A program made the translations under genes and the position numbers. From Streptomyces sp. V3I8 (GTDB lineage: Bacteria; Actinomycetota; Actinomycetes; Streptomycetales; Streptomycetaceae): 64,000 nt of DNA. Position 1 is the stretch's first letter; each line of letters starts with the position of its first letter. The DNA lies in assembly GCF_030817535.1 (NCBI RefSeq), contig NZ_JAUSZL010000004.1, positions 1-64,000 of the forward strand, read 5' to 3'. Shown here piece after piece: positions 35,071 to 44,060 of the stretch. The notes beneath the pieces are model-generated. The model was not told the DNA's origin, searched no databases, and saw only the letters and a program-made list of their open reading frames with translations.

Positions 35071-35409
35071 GTGACAGCCGACGCCATATCCGCTGCCGGT
35101 CTTTCAGCTGAGCCATCTGCACAGGAGCAGTTGGAGGAACTGCGCGAGGAGAACACGCAGCTTCAACGGGCGGTGCACGCACACGCGGTGGTGGACCAGG
35201 CCATCGGGGTCGTCGTCGCCGTGGGCCGGCTGACACCCGAGCAGGGCTGGCACGTCCTGCGGAAGGTCTCCCAGCACACCAACATCAAACTGCGGCACAT
35301 CGCGGAACACCTCGTCGCATGGGCCCACACCCAGGAGCTGCCCGAGTGCATCAGCGCCCAGCTGCAGCACCAGCTGGAGAGCGCGCACATCCTGCACATC
35401 AAAGAATGA
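35071..35409 (+). CDS. ANTAR-domain protein
   Basis: 112 residues from GTG 35071, with AAGGAGGGGA eight bases ahead. After a coiled-coil-like EQLEELREENTQLQRAVHA comes the ANTAR three-helix domain, VVDQAIGVVVAVGRLTPEQG then VLRKVSQHTNIKLRHIAEHL. ANTAR proteins bind paired hexaloop RNA hairpins and act as antiterminators. No GAF or receiver domain is attached, so control must come through a partner. A GC hairpin at about 35490-35516 probably ends the transcript. Confidence 0.82.
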   Translation: MTADAISAAGLSAEPSAQEQLEELREENTQLQRAVHAHAVVDQAIGVVVAVGRLTPEQGWHVLRKVSQHTNIKLRHIAEHLVAWAHTQELPECISAQLQHQLESAHILHIKE

Positions 35410-35489
35410 GCAGGACGGGACAGGACTGGTGCAGGAAGAAATGGTGACCCGGTCGGTCACGGCGGGGTTTGGACAAAAGCCCCGGCAGA

Positions 35490-35516
35490 GTCCTCCGGGC
35501 GCGCTCCGGGGGACTT
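35490..35516. terminator. GC hairpin after the ANTAR gene
   Basis: AGTCCTCCGG pairs with CCGGGGGACT with one mismatch and a loop of about seven bases, followed by TTTGTG. Position about 80 bases after the stop suits a terminator. The rest of 35410-35830 shows no supported gene. Confidence 0.5.
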
Positions 35517-35830
35517 TGTGTGCCACACCAGCCAGTGCTTGACGCCCTCGCACGGATGGCGGAGCAGAACGTATCCCCTGGATCAGAGCTGTCGTTGAGG
35601 GGGTAGCGCGCTCCGGCTCCGCCTCTTGGCCGGATGCGTTGTTGCCGAGGGCCCGGCGTAGCGCAGTCGCCGCCGGGCCCTCTCTCACCATTCGGCGCAG
35701 GCAGCGCGCCGTGGGCGAAGACGCCGACCATATCCGTCCCCTCGTGCGAGAGGGCCGGCACCTGAACGCAGCCGGCCCCGTGTCGGCTCGATCTTCGGGT
35801 GCGGCAGCTACGACTGTGCGCGACGCCCTC

Positions 35831-36307
35831 TCAGGCCAGGGCGCGCGCCGCAGCCTCGCCGGGCGGATCGGGCAGGGCGATGTGCGCCGTGATCCGTTTG
35901 CCCGCCGCATCCGGCCGCACCACGAGGTATGCGCTCACCGCTTTGACGATCTCCAGACCGTGCTGGCTGATCCGGCCCGGATCGGATCTCCGCGCCACCG
36001 GCAGGACGGACGCGCTGTCCCACAGGGTGACCTCCACCCGCTCCGGAGTGATCCCCAACTTCATCATCACCGGCCCCGGCGCATATTTGAGCGCGTTGGT
36101 GACCAGCTCGCTGACGACCAGTTGCGTGAGATCCCTGGCCCGCGCCGGCACCACTACAAGGTGTTCGGTGACCGCCCGGTCCAGAAAGGCAAGAGCGTGC
36201 CGGCGGGCCTGGGCGATGCAGCCGTTGCCCGCATCCAGCGCGTAACTGGCCTGCATCAGACCCGCTGACGGCGTCACCCGGCCAGCATGGTCGCCGTCGG
36301 AGTCCAA
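35831..36307 (-). CDS. HATPase-domain (anti-sigma factor/serine kinase-like) protein
   Basis: 158 residues from TTG 36307, which has GGCGAGGG at good spacing; ATG 36256 is an alternative. The GHKL ATP-binding fold shows ELVTNALKYAPGPVMMKLGI (N-box), WDSASVLP, and HGLEIVKAVSAYLVV (G-box) but no phosphoacceptor domain. This is the RsbW/SpoIIAB-like group that is very expanded in Streptomyces and partners STAS proteins such as the one at 36485. The two genes are divergent, 177 bases apart. Confidence 0.82.
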   Translation of the reverse strand: MDSDGDHAGRVTPSAGLMQASYALDAGNGCIAQARRHALAFLDRAVTEHLVVVPARARDLTQLVVSELVTNALKYAPGPVMMKLGITPERVEVTLWDSASVLPVARRSDPGRISQHGLEIVKAVSAYLVVRPDAAGKRITAHIALPDPPGEAAARALA

Positions 36308-36484
36308 CTGCCCTCGCCCCTCTTCACGTGGTCAACATTCCCGTGTACCCGCCATGTGGCCACCCGCACCGCCAAGAACGGCCATCACCCAGGACCGGTG
36401 TGTGGTGACTTTCCCGTAGGGCAGAATCGCCCTGCACCCCCGGCACTCTGAGCCGGTGCAACAGCCGAGGAGGCCGAAGAGGCG

Positions 36485-36850
36485 GTGACCACTATCCACC
36501 AGGCCAGCCCGCAAGACCGGCTCTCCATCGAATGTCACACCCATCACGGCATCCGCGTCGTGACCGTGCAAGGCGAGATCGACGCCGACGTCTGCCCGAT
36601 GCTCGAAGCTGCCCTGCACACCGAGCCCAGCACATCCTCACCGCGCATCGTCCTTGACCTCAGCGGCGTGACCTTCATGGACTCCAGCGGCGTCAACCTC
36701 TTCGCCAACACCTACCAGACAGTCAACAAGGCCGGCGGATGGCTGCGCATCGCCGCCGCCATACCTGCCGTCGAACGCGTCCTGAACCTGGTCGGTCTCG
36801 ACACCGTCATCGCCTGTCACCTCACCCTCGAAGATGCCCTCACCGGCTGA
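36485..36850 (+). CDS. STAS-domain anti-sigma factor antagonist
   Basis: 121 residues from GTG 36485 with GAAGAGG ahead. GIRVVTVQGEIDADVCPMLE and IVLDLSGVTFMDSSGVNLFA form the STAS fold; the serine pair in MDSSG is the usual phosphorylation site that controls binding to the anti-sigma factor. The divergent HATPase gene at 35831-36307 is the natural partner. Confidence 0.88.
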   Translation: MTTIHQASPQDRLSIECHTHHGIRVVTVQGEIDADVCPMLEAALHTEPSTSSPRIVLDLSGVTFMDSSGVNLFANTYQTVNKAGGWLRIAAAIPAVERVLNLVGLDTVIACHLTLEDALTG

Positions 36851-37075
36851 CCACGGCCTCACCCCGACCGGCCAGGACCCTTCGGCGCCGTATGTGCTTG
36901 GTGCCGGACCTGAGCCGACCATGGGCGGGAGTGGGAGATCACCGGTCTTGAGCCCGGTGGCAGGACGGTGACAATCGGGACGGATCCGTAGCGGACGTAC
37001 AGGGCAACGCTCACGGGTGGTGGCGGGTCGTACGGGGGGCAAGGGCACAAGCCCGCGCATTCAACGGGGGAACCA

Positions 37076-37705
37076 ATGGGGGAAACCATGCAGATCCGTA
37101 CCCGAGGCATCCGTACCACCGTGGCCGCGCTGGCGGCCGTGGCCGGTGTCGCCGCAGCCGTCGTCCCGGCCGCCGCCGCCACGCCGACTTCCGACACACC
37201 CCGGTTCCTGGAGCCGGCCGACCTGCCGCCCCACCCGTCCTCGCCGTGGTACGCCGCAGCGGTCACGGCCGGCCAGCCCGACCCGCTGCCGATGTGCGTG
37301 GGCGACGCGCTGCCGTCCACCACCACGCACCGGGAGTACTGGACGGAGTACGACACGAACGCCCAGCAGCTCACGGTCGAAGGGCGCAGCGAACAGTGGG
37401 CGAAGGACTTCGCGGCGCTGCTGCGCAAGGACCTGGCCGGCTGCGCGAAGAAGCTCATGCAGCAGGACCCGGACATCACGGCGACGCAGAAGTACTACGG
37501 CCGGCTGAACGTCGAGGAGGGCGCCGACGTCTACGGCATCCACACAGTCTCCGCCTGGGGCTCCTCCGACATCGGCCTCTTCTCGGTCGGCCGCGACGGC
37601 GCCACCGTGACGGTCGTGCGGTGGGGCCAGATGGGCACCTTCCAGCACGCCCAGGTGGCCGACTTCAAGGCCACGACCGTCACAGCGGTGAACAAACTGT
37701 ACTGA
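37076..37705 (+). CDS. Secreted protein of unknown function
   Basis: 209 residues from ATG 37076 (or 37088), with a CGGGGGAA ribosome binding site. The Sec signal peptide TTVAALAAVAGVAAAVVPAA likely ends at an AAA-type site near residue 36. The mature part has two cysteines (PMCVGD, LAGCAKK), probably disulfide-bonded, and ends with FKATTVTAVNKLY. It looks like a small Streptomyces sensor-type or inhibitor-type exoprotein; family uncertain. A strong hairpin follows at 37772. Confidence 0.75.
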   Translation: MGETMQIRTRGIRTTVAALAAVAGVAAAVVPAAAATPTSDTPRFLEPADLPPHPSSPWYAAAVTAGQPDPLPMCVGDALPSTTTHREYWTEYDTNAQQLTVEGRSEQWAKDFAALLRKDLAGCAKKLMQQDPDITATQKYYGRLNVEEGADVYGIHTVSAWGSSDIGLFSVGRDGATVTVVRWGQMGTFQHAQVADFKATTVTAVNKLY

Positions 37706-37771
37706 GCGCCGGCCCTGAACCCTGAACCAGCAGGCCAAGGGCCATCAGCCCGACAGGGGACTTTGCGCAAG

Positions 37772-37808
37772 CGTTCGGGGAACGATCACAGCGACCGTTC
37801 CCCGAACG
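37772..37808. terminator. Perfect 13-bp hairpin
   Basis: CGTTCGGGGAACG (37772-37784) pairs exactly with CGTTCCCCGAACG (37796-37808); loop of 11 bases. It lies 66 bases after the stop of the secreted protein gene. Each arm is itself partly palindromic, so it could also be a protein-binding site. Confidence 0.65.
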
Positions 37809-37984
37809 GAAGCCGGCGGGCTCACGGATGCGAGCGGCAGACGTGGCGTACGCCGTGGCGCTGCTCATCAGCAGCGCCACCCACAGGCCCCGGGGACTCC
37901 CGCAGTTTGATCAATCTCAAGTTGGCCGCGACCCACTTGGTCCGTGGGCCACCTGCTACCAGGCTACCGAACCCCTCGCTCCGT

Positions 37985-38025
37985 GGGTTCAGAAACTTCC
38001 CAATGTCGTTGTTAAGCCGAGGCAC
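37985..38025 (-). repeat. Dispersed 38-base repeat, copy 2 (inverted)
   Basis: On the minus strand this reads TGCCTCGGCTTAACAACGAC and ends TTTCTGAAC, matching 26743-26780 with a few changes. Here it abuts ANTAR remnant C, as copy 1 abuts the RHH-like gene. Confidence 0.6.
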
Positions 38026-38035
38026 TTCAGCCCCT

Positions 38036-38140
38036 CGCCGTCAGGTCCTGGCGTCATCGGTGTTGCCGGGCGGTGGGGGGAGGGTCACGGTTTCTTCGAC
38101 GACGGCGCGGGCCAGGTCCGCGATGCGGATCCGGTGCCGG
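38036..38140 (-). pseudogene. ANTAR gene end, remnant copy C
   Basis: About 100 bases nearly identical to the 3' end of the GAF-ANTAR gene at 46506 (last 32 codons, including ADLARAVVEETVTLPPPPG). The match stops abruptly after about 38140. The intact gene is 8.4 kb downstream on the same strand. Confidence 0.8.
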
Positions 38141-38401
38141 AGGATCATGGCCACCACCGGGCCGTTGCCGCACTCGACGGCGTCGCACAGCGAACCGATG
38201 GTCAGCCCCGCTGCTTACAGGCCCGTGCGGCCGGCGACGCCTCCGTCCTGCCCATCGGTTCAGAGCAATCACCGCTGTGAAGCGTTTGCCCACCGCCTCC
38301 CGGCGTGCCCCATAGGCCCGTGACGGCCAAGTCGTCCCGGAACAACTGCCTCCCAGTCGGCAGCCGCGGACATCCTTGGCACGTTGCGGGCCGCAGCGTT
38401 T

Positions 38402-38740
38402 TCAAGCAGCGGCTGTCTGCTTCGCCGATTCGGTGGCGCGGCGGTAGGCGGCGTTGATGCGCTGGGCTTCTTCGAGCTGGTCCTCGAGGATGATGATGCG
38501 GCAGGCGGCCTCGACGGGGGTGCCGCGGTCGACGAGCTCGCGGGCGCGCGCGGCGATGCGCAGCTGGTAGCGGGAGTAGCGACGGTGTCCGCCGGCGGAG
38601 CGCAGCGGGGTGATCAGGCGGGCTTCGCCGATGGCGCGCAGAAAGCCCTGCGTGGTGCCGAGCATCTCGGCGGCCCGGCCCATCGTGTAAGCGGGATAGT
38701 CATCGTCATCAAGACGGGTGTACGCGTCGTCTGCTGTCAC
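38402..38740 (-). CDS. MerR/BldC-like helix-turn-helix regulator
   Basis: 112 residues from GTG 38740 with AGAGAGG ahead. AYTMGRAAEMLGTTQGFLRA then LITPLRSAGGHRRYSRYQLR is the winged helix-turn-helix of the MerR superfamily, and the C-terminal ILEDQLEEAQRINAAYR is a short coiled coil. There is no effector-binding domain, so it resembles the small BldC-like and related Streptomyces regulators. Family members usually bind direct repeats and act in development or stress. Upstream lies the unusual CTGC-rich region. Confidence 0.85.
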   Translation of the reverse strand: MTADDAYTRLDDDDYPAYTMGRAAEMLGTTQGFLRAIGEARLITPLRSAGGHRRYSRYQLRIAARARELVDRGTPVEAACRIIILEDQLEEAQRINAAYRRATESAKQTAAA

Positions 38741-38799
38741 TTGCACCTCTCTGCACTGTTCGGGGAACACGCTTGAGGGGCCCCGGCGCCGTACGGCAC

Positions 38800-39460
38800 C
38801 AGGGCCCCGAAGGAACTGCTACACCATCTGCCGGCCTCAGCGCTGCGCCGGCCCTCTGTGTCCGCAGACCCGACCGAAACACTGTCGGAACTGCTGGGAT
38901 CGCGGTTGCTTGACCGGAGACCACCTCACTATCGATGTCCTGCGGTACCCGGACTCAGCTTTCCGCCCGGGCGATCCTGATGGCGTTCCGCTCCTCCGTT
39001 CATCCCTCTGGATCAATCACTTGCCAAACCGGTACTGCGTCCTGCTGGTACTTCCCTACTGCGTACTGCTGGTGATGCGAACTACTGGTGGCCTGGAAAA
39101 GCGCCACACTTCCGGCAGCCAGCCCCGTCGCCCGTCCTGCGTCTGCTCCGGCTTGGAACCCCACTGCCGAACCTCCCGGTACGCGCGCCCGCAGCCGGCG
39201 CCTTTACCGAGGTGCTGCTCTCCTACCGCACTGCTGGATCCTGCGAACTGCTGGTACTGCACTTGCGGGTACTGCAATCTGCGTCAACTACGGTCCTGCT
39301 CGCGGCGGCCCCTGATCACTGCGGGCCACCCGGTCCGGCCGTCAGCCCCGTCACCGTCCTGCAACCGCTCTGGCTCCGGAACTCCACCGCCGCACCGTCC
39401 TGCACACTGCAACTGCGTACTACTGCCCGGCAGTTCATTTCTGCCGGGCCCTTCTCGATC
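38800..39460. repeat. CTGC/ACTGC-rich degenerate repeat region
   Basis: About 20 copies of ACTGC, CCTGC or TCTGC occur in 650 bases, some closely spaced (for instance around 39034-39070 and 39225-39300, GAACTGCTGGTACTGCACTT). Base composition is lower in GC than the flanks. The plus-strand open frame across it is 340 residues long but extremely Cys/Arg/Pro-rich and does not look like a protein. It lies upstream of the MerR-like gene. An array of binding sites, a structured RNA or a decayed tandem repeat are possible. Confidence 0.45.
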
Positions 39461-39740
39461 TCGGCTACAAGAGAAACCATACTCACAGCCACGACCCAAT
39501 GTCTACTCTCGCCAACACAGATTTTCATGGTTGACGGTGAGGCGATCCCCTCGAAGCCACCACGGCAGCACGTCGGCCGCCTCTGAGTGCGTCCGGCACG
39601 GCAGGCACGATGCCGGACAGACCCGACACCCTCCACCGGCCCCGTGCAGAGACCCTCGCGCCCCGCGTTGCAGAAAGCGGGCCAGAGCCGCAGCCTCGGA
39701 CGTGCATGTTCATGAGTTGCGGCGGCCGCAGAGCCGCTGA

Positions 39741-39965
39741 TCATGTGCAGCAGTCGTGTCCAGGACGGCAACCGCACGCGTTGGCCTCGGCTTCGGCCGG
39801 TGTCGGGCCGGAGCCTGTCGCGGCGGTGACGGACGGTGCGCAGCAGCCTTTGCCCTGCCAGGCGTCGCGGCCTTCCTTGATGGCGATGGCGGCGATGACG
39901 AGCCCGATGCACGCCAAGATCTGCTCCTCGCTCTCCGTCAGATGCGCAGGCCGCCGGCTCACCAC
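39741..39965 (-). pseudogene. Second cation-transporter stump with Cys-rich tail
   Basis: Reads GLVIAAIAIKEGRDAWQGKG CCA followed by EANACGCRPGHDCCT. The end matches the stump at 30238-30487 and the C-termini of CzcD-like cation efflux proteins. Only one hydrophobic helix remains. It could survive as a small membrane-anchored metal-binding peptide, but a gene fragment is more likely. Confidence 0.6.
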
Positions 39966-40177
39966 CGTGCAGCCCCCTGCGGTGTGCGCACCTGACGGCG
40001 CAGCTGCGCACGCGTGGCCGGTGCCGGCCCGGGCCCGGCCGGAACGGGTGCCTCACAGGCGCACCGACAGCAGCACCGGGCGGCGCCGGAGCTCCGCCGT
40101 CCCCGCGACGGGGATGGGGCACGGGTGCGGCGAGGGCGGCGTAGGTGGGTGTGAGTGCCTGCCGGGGCGTGCGGGTG

Positions 40178-41857
40178 TTACGTCAGGGTGGCGAGCGGGA
40201 TGTCGATGTAGGACTCGTTGTCCTTGGGCGAGGTGATCTCGAGAGCGGCGGGGATGGTGTTGTCGTCCGCGAAGAACGGGTCGTAGCTGTCGATGATCAG
40301 CTGCAGCCGGCGTCCCTTGGCGAGGACGTAGTGGGCGGGCTGCAGGCGGAAGGTCACCGTGGCGGCCTGCAGGTCGGTCAGGGTGTAGGGGGCGTGGGTG
40401 ATGATTGCGGCCCGGCCGGTGGACGGGTCGCAGTCCAGCAGGTAGGCGATGAAGGTTGCGTTTTTCGTCTGCGGCCTGACGGTGAGCCGGGCCTGCAGGT
40501 CGCCCTGGAGGCGCATCGGCTGCTCCAGCGGTGGCGTGGTCCACACGGCGGCGACGTCGCGCTTGATCTCGGCGGTCTTGTAGACGTGCGGGAGTCCCAC
40601 GCGCTCGGCCAGGCCGGTCTTGACGAGATTGGGCGCGACGACGATGCCAGTGTCCGGGCCCGCGGCCTGCACGGAGCGGGTCCAGCCCGGCTGCGGCCGG
40701 CCCTGGGCCATCGGCGCGTCCTGCTGCCCGGCGGGCACGGCGCCGAGGTGGAAGCGCTGCTTGGGCAGGGCGTAGCTTGCCCAGTCGTCGTGGGGGAGGT
40801 CGGACAGCAGGTTGTGCATGTACTCCGAGCGGATGCCGAACTGTGGCGCGGCGCCGTCGCCGGCGCTGCCGCCGAGGTGGTGGTCCATCCAGCGGTAGGT
40901 CATCTCGGTGGGCTTGGAGATGCCGCCGAACAGGCCGGGCAGTTCGCCGTTGCCGTGGTCGCCGATCTGCACCAGGAGAGACTTGGGGCCGGTCAGGTTG
41001 GTGAAGAGGTCGACGACGGCGGGCACGGAGAAGATCGTCTCGTGCCAGTAGGTGGTCATCAGGATCGGCAGCTGGCGGTCGTTGTAGGCGTGCAGCTGCT
41101 GCGTCGGCGAGCGCAGGCTCGCGAACTGCACGACGGTGTCGTCGACGACACCGTCGCGGATCTTCTGGATGATCTCCTTGAACTCCGCCGAGCAGCGCTC
41201 CTCGTGGAACAGGGCCACGAGCGCCTCGAACGCCTTGATGTGCCGGGTGCCGTTCTCGAAGAGTGAGGCGAACAGGTCGCCCCAGGCGCTGGCGCCCGCC
41301 ACGGCCTTGACCCGCGGGTCGCGCGCCGCCAGCAGCAGGCTGCACCCGGCGCCGTAGGAGGCGCCGAAGCACCCGATCCGCTCCGCGTCGACGCCTTCCA
41401 CGCCGGTGAGGAAGTCGAGGATCTCGATGCCGTCGGCGACGTCCTGGGGACCGGCGACCTGGATCTCACCCTCGGATTTGGCCAGACCTCGCTGGCTGTA
41501 GGTCAGGACGGCATAGCCGCCCTGTGTCCAGCGCGGGATCGTGCCGAGGTAGGCCAGCCGGCCGAGGTCGTTCAACGGGGCGGGCATGACGATGGCGGGG
41601 CAGGTCTGCCCGGGCACGAGGTTGCGCGGCACGCTCAGCCCGGCGTCGATCCCGGTCCCGTCCGCCATGGTGATCCGGGCCTCGCGGTACTCGGCGATCT
41701 CCGCCTGCGCCTCGTAGGTGTCCGCAAGGCCCCACTGGTCGAGCGTGGCGATCCTGCGCGTCGACGGGTCGAGCAGCGCCTCGCGGATCGCCTCCAGCTT
41801 GGCGACGTCGTCAGGGCTGGCAGCGAACGGGTTCTCCGGGGATCCGTTGACCGGCAT
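40178..41857 (-). CDS. CocE/X-Pro dipeptidyl-peptidase-type alpha/beta hydrolase
   Basis: 559 residues. The N-terminal half is an alpha/beta hydrolase with YSQRGLAKSEGEI, nucleophile elbow GCFGASYGAG, and a later TYWHETIFSVPAVV and IGDHGNGE that supply acid and histidine regions. The C-terminal 190 residues form a jelly-roll as in the CocE/NonD family (TTPLEQPMRLQG-like TTPPLEQPMRLQGDL, PAHYVLAKGRRLQLII). Such enzymes hydrolyse acyl esters or X-Pro dipeptides. There is no signal peptide, so it should act in the cytoplasm. It is monocistronic; an ATG at 41857 is the only good start. Confidence 0.82.
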   Translation of the reverse strand: MPVNGSPENPFAASPDDVAKLEAIREALLDPSTRRIATLDQWGLADTYEAQAEIAEYREARITMADGTGIDAGLSVPRNLVPGQTCPAIVMPAPLNDLGRLAYLGTIPRWTQGGYAVLTYSQRGLAKSEGEIQVAGPQDVADGIEILDFLTGVEGVDAERIGCFGASYGAGCSLLLAARDPRVKAVAGASAWGDLFASLFENGTRHIKAFEALVALFHEERCSAEFKEIIQKIRDGVVDDTVVQFASLRSPTQQLHAYNDRQLPILMTTYWHETIFSVPAVVDLFTNLTGPKSLLVQIGDHGNGELPGLFGGISKPTEMTYRWMDHHLGGSAGDGAAPQFGIRSEYMHNLLSDLPHDDWASYALPKQRFHLGAVPAGQQDAPMAQGRPQPGWTRSVQAAGPDTGIVVAPNLVKTGLAERVGLPHVYKTAEIKRDVAAVWTTPPLEQPMRLQGDLQARLTVRPQTKNATFIAYLLDCDPSTGRAAIITHAPYTLTDLQAATVTFRLQPAHYVLAKGRRLQLIIDSYDPFFADDNTIPAALEITSPKDNESYIDIPLATLT

Positions 41858-42092
41858 GGATGTGGCCGCCTTCCGTGGCAGGGACGCTGACGAGATGTCA
41901 TAGAAATGCTCGCCCTTCCCTGATCACCCCTGAGGGCGTACCTCGCGCCGACCACTCAAACGAGTAGAGGGTGGCCTTCAAACCTCCCAGAGCAAACGAG
42001 GCGGGCCCCCGCCCCACATGACTCTGCCGGTCCCTCAGCCGGCCAACGCTCAACTCGACAGCCAAAACACCCAGCCACAGGAGCGCGAGTAC

Positions 42093-42440
42093 GTTCGAGG
42101 ACCTGCCTCCCGATCTGGCACCACTGACCACCTCGAGGACCTGGCACGCCGTGTGGCCCAAGCGCATCGACGCCCAAATCACCGCCGTGCAACGGCGCGA
42201 CGCCGCGCAGGCGCGCGCCCATCGAGTCCGGCCGGCACAGCCGGAGCCGATCGTGGGACTGGGCATCGGTGCCGGGCTCCCGGCCGTTGAGATCCGCGCC
42301 GGCCACTGCTACGCCATCGGCACACGCCGCCAGGCCGTCCACCGCGGCGAAGCCCGCCGGCCCCTCGCCGACGGCGTACGCACCTGCAGCCACCGCACCC
42401 CGACACCACTCTGGAGATCCCGTTATCCAGCCACCCCGCC
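42093..42440 (+). pseudogene. Broken DUF6233 paralogue
   Basis: Aligns throughout with the DUF6233 gene at 33814 (DLPPDLAPLTTSRTWHAVWP ... GVRTCSHRTP). The start codon is ACG where the intact gene has ATG, and a short deletion in the CSHCTPD region shifts the frame so that it reads PTPLWRSRYPA. Both lesions argue against function. The intergenic stretch 41858-42092 contains no other gene. Confidence 0.7.
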
Positions 42441-42542
42441 CCTGCCACCGCAGCGCGCTGACGGCCCCTCCACTCCTGAAGGCCTTCCACGCTGAACTGC
42501 GGTGATCCCCCACCCCCATCACCTCGGACAGGACAGCCAGCG

Positions 42543-42749
42543 GTGATCAGCACTCCCCCGCCGCCGATCAGCGAACCGGACCCTTCCTTCACCACCTCCA
42601 GCAGTTACGTCGGAGCGTGCGCCGGCTGCCAGCGGCCCATCCACCGCTACGGCAGCGGCGGACTGCCGCTGTGCCAGTGGTGCCTGGCCACCGCCCGCGA
42701 GAACTGGGGACCGGCCGTGCGCTTCACCAGCGCTCGCGCACAGAGCTGA
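42543..42749 (+). CDS. Small zinc-ribbon protein
   Basis: 68 residues starting GTG 42543. Two CxxC pairs (GACAGCQRP and LCQWCLA) 20 residues apart form a likely zinc ribbon. The ends are disordered-looking. A fragment of a relative lies at 34830-34910, there also downstream of a DUF6233-type gene, so the pair was probably copied together. Function unknown. Confidence 0.6.
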   Translation: MISTPPPPISEPDPSFTTSSSYVGACAGCQRPIHRYGSGGLPLCQWCLATARENWGPAVRFTSARAQS

Positions 42750-42767
42750 CACCTGCACGCGCAGCAC

Positions 42768-43430
42768 TCACGAGCGGCCCGCGCCCGGGTGCCACTGGTC
42801 GACGAACGCTTCGAGCCGGCGGCGCTGGCGTTCTTCCTCCGTGATGCGGTCGGCGAGCACGGCTTCGTCGACGTACGGGGCGACGGCGGCCAGGACCAGG
42901 CGCTGGAGTTCCGCAGGGTCGAGCGCTTCCATCTCCCACTGCACCGGCCGCCGCTCGTCGAACCCGTACCGGCGGGCGAAGCCCGGCCACCGCGGGTCAC
43001 CGGCCTTGCCCTCGACTGCGGGCAGGTCGTACGCGCGCACCTGCTCGTACGTGAACAGGATCCGTTCCACCCGGCTCCAGCAGTCTGTGCGGGTGACCCG
43101 GTCGCGCTCGATGTCCGCACCGGAGGCGTCGAAGTCCCCGACGGACAGCAGCACCGCCGGCCGCAGGTCACCGGCGGTGCGCTCGCGTACAACCTGCACA
43201 TAGCTCTGGCTGCCGAAGCCCCGCACGATCAGCACCGGAATACCGGTGCGTTCGAGCCAGCCCGTCAGCTGCGCGGACAGATGCCGACAGGCGGGCGGGG
43301 TGTGCGGGAGCAGACCCTCGGCAACGAGCTGGTGGTAGGCCTGGCGCAGGGTGCAGCCGCCGACGTCGCCGTACCCGGACACGATGCCGGCCGCCCGTTC
43401 CACGATGTGCGCCCACCGGAGCCTGGCCAC
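42768..43430 (-). CDS. TOPRIM-like protein, probably internally deleted
   Basis: About 220 residues from GTG 43430; an in-frame extension to 43535 looks non-coding. The start RWAHIVERAAGIVSGYGDVG and CTLRQAYHQLVAEGLLPHT and the later AVLLSVGDFDASGADIERD (a TOPRIM-like DxD region) and RPVQWEMEALDPAELQRLV match a family of actinobacterial proteins with a topoisomerase VI-A/TOPRIM-like core. In that family a stretch of roughly 100 residues normally separates the first block from GIPVLIVRG; here they are nearly adjacent. It is either a compact variant or a deletion derivative. Confidence 0.55.
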   Translation of the reverse strand: MARLRWAHIVERAAGIVSGYGDVGGCTLRQAYHQLVAEGLLPHTPPACRHLSAQLTGWLERTGIPVLIVRGFGSQSYVQVVRERTAGDLRPAVLLSVGDFDASGADIERDRVTRTDCWSRVERILFTYEQVRAYDLPAVEGKAGDPRWPGFARRYGFDERRPVQWEMEALDPAELQRLVLAAVAPYVDEAVLADRITEEERQRRRLEAFVDQWHPGAGRS

Positions 43431-43576
43431 ACCGGTACTTGTACCGCTTACGCAGCATCCCGTCAGGTCGTTTCGTCGCCGTACGCGTCCTGGCCAAGGC
43501 CGAAGTCGGAGAGCCGGCTGCGCAGCAGTACGCACATGGCCGCGGCCCGGGAACGAAGTCCCGGGCTGCGGCCGTG

Positions 43577-43795
43577 ATGAAAAATGTGGTCATGGAGGGC
43601 GGTCGCCTACGCGGCGAAAGGCTCCATGAGGCTCTCATCTGCGACCACCGCAGCCTTGTGCTGCTGGTCATGGTCACCCCCGCCGACGCCCAGGACTCGC
43701 CGGCTGCACGAGAGTTGCTGTTCCGCCTTGCCCTGATACACCCCGAGATGAGCGAAGTACTTATCACCTGGGCGTGCATAACGCTCATGGGCAGA
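43577..43795 (+). pseudogene. IS5-family transposase fragment
   Basis: The plus frame reads HRSLVLLVMVTPADAQDSP then AARELLFRLALIHPE, the middle of an IS5/IS4-type DDE transposase just before its WADSAYA block, which is lost. It joins directly to the truncated RHH-like copy at 43790. The upstream half of the transposase is not recognisable. Confidence 0.65.
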
Positions 43796-44013
43796 AGGAA
43801 CGGCAGGATGCGCGTGATGAGCTGACGGCGCGGGTGTGGCTGAACGCTGATGTCAGTCGTCGGCTGCGTGCGATCGCTGCCCGTACCGGCCTGCAGCCGG
43901 AGCAGGTCCTGGCTCAGCTCGCCGACCGGGTCCGCATGGACGACACCGGCGCCCTGACGGTCGACACCTTCACTCCAAGCGGAGAACCCGTTCATGAACC
44001 GGTGTCACAGTGA
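43790..44013 (+). pseudogene. Truncated copy of the RHH-like module
   Basis: From QKERQDARDELTARVWLNAD to the DDTGALTVDTFTP end the protein matches the C-terminal half of the small gene at 26207-26741, and the frame here is open. The N-terminal half is replaced by the IS5 fragment. A GTG at 43774 could still start a 79-residue protein containing the whole strand-helix-helix unit, so residual function is possible. Confidence 0.6.
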
Positions 44014-44060
44014 AGCGGCCCGGGAAGTGCCGGCAACCGGCGCCTTGATACGTCCGTCCT

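Noticed and set aside
38718..39740. 340-residue Cys-rich plus-strand open frame
   Set aside because: Extreme Cys/Arg/Pro content follows from the CTGC repeats; no start signal, no protein-like pattern. Treated as a repeat region.
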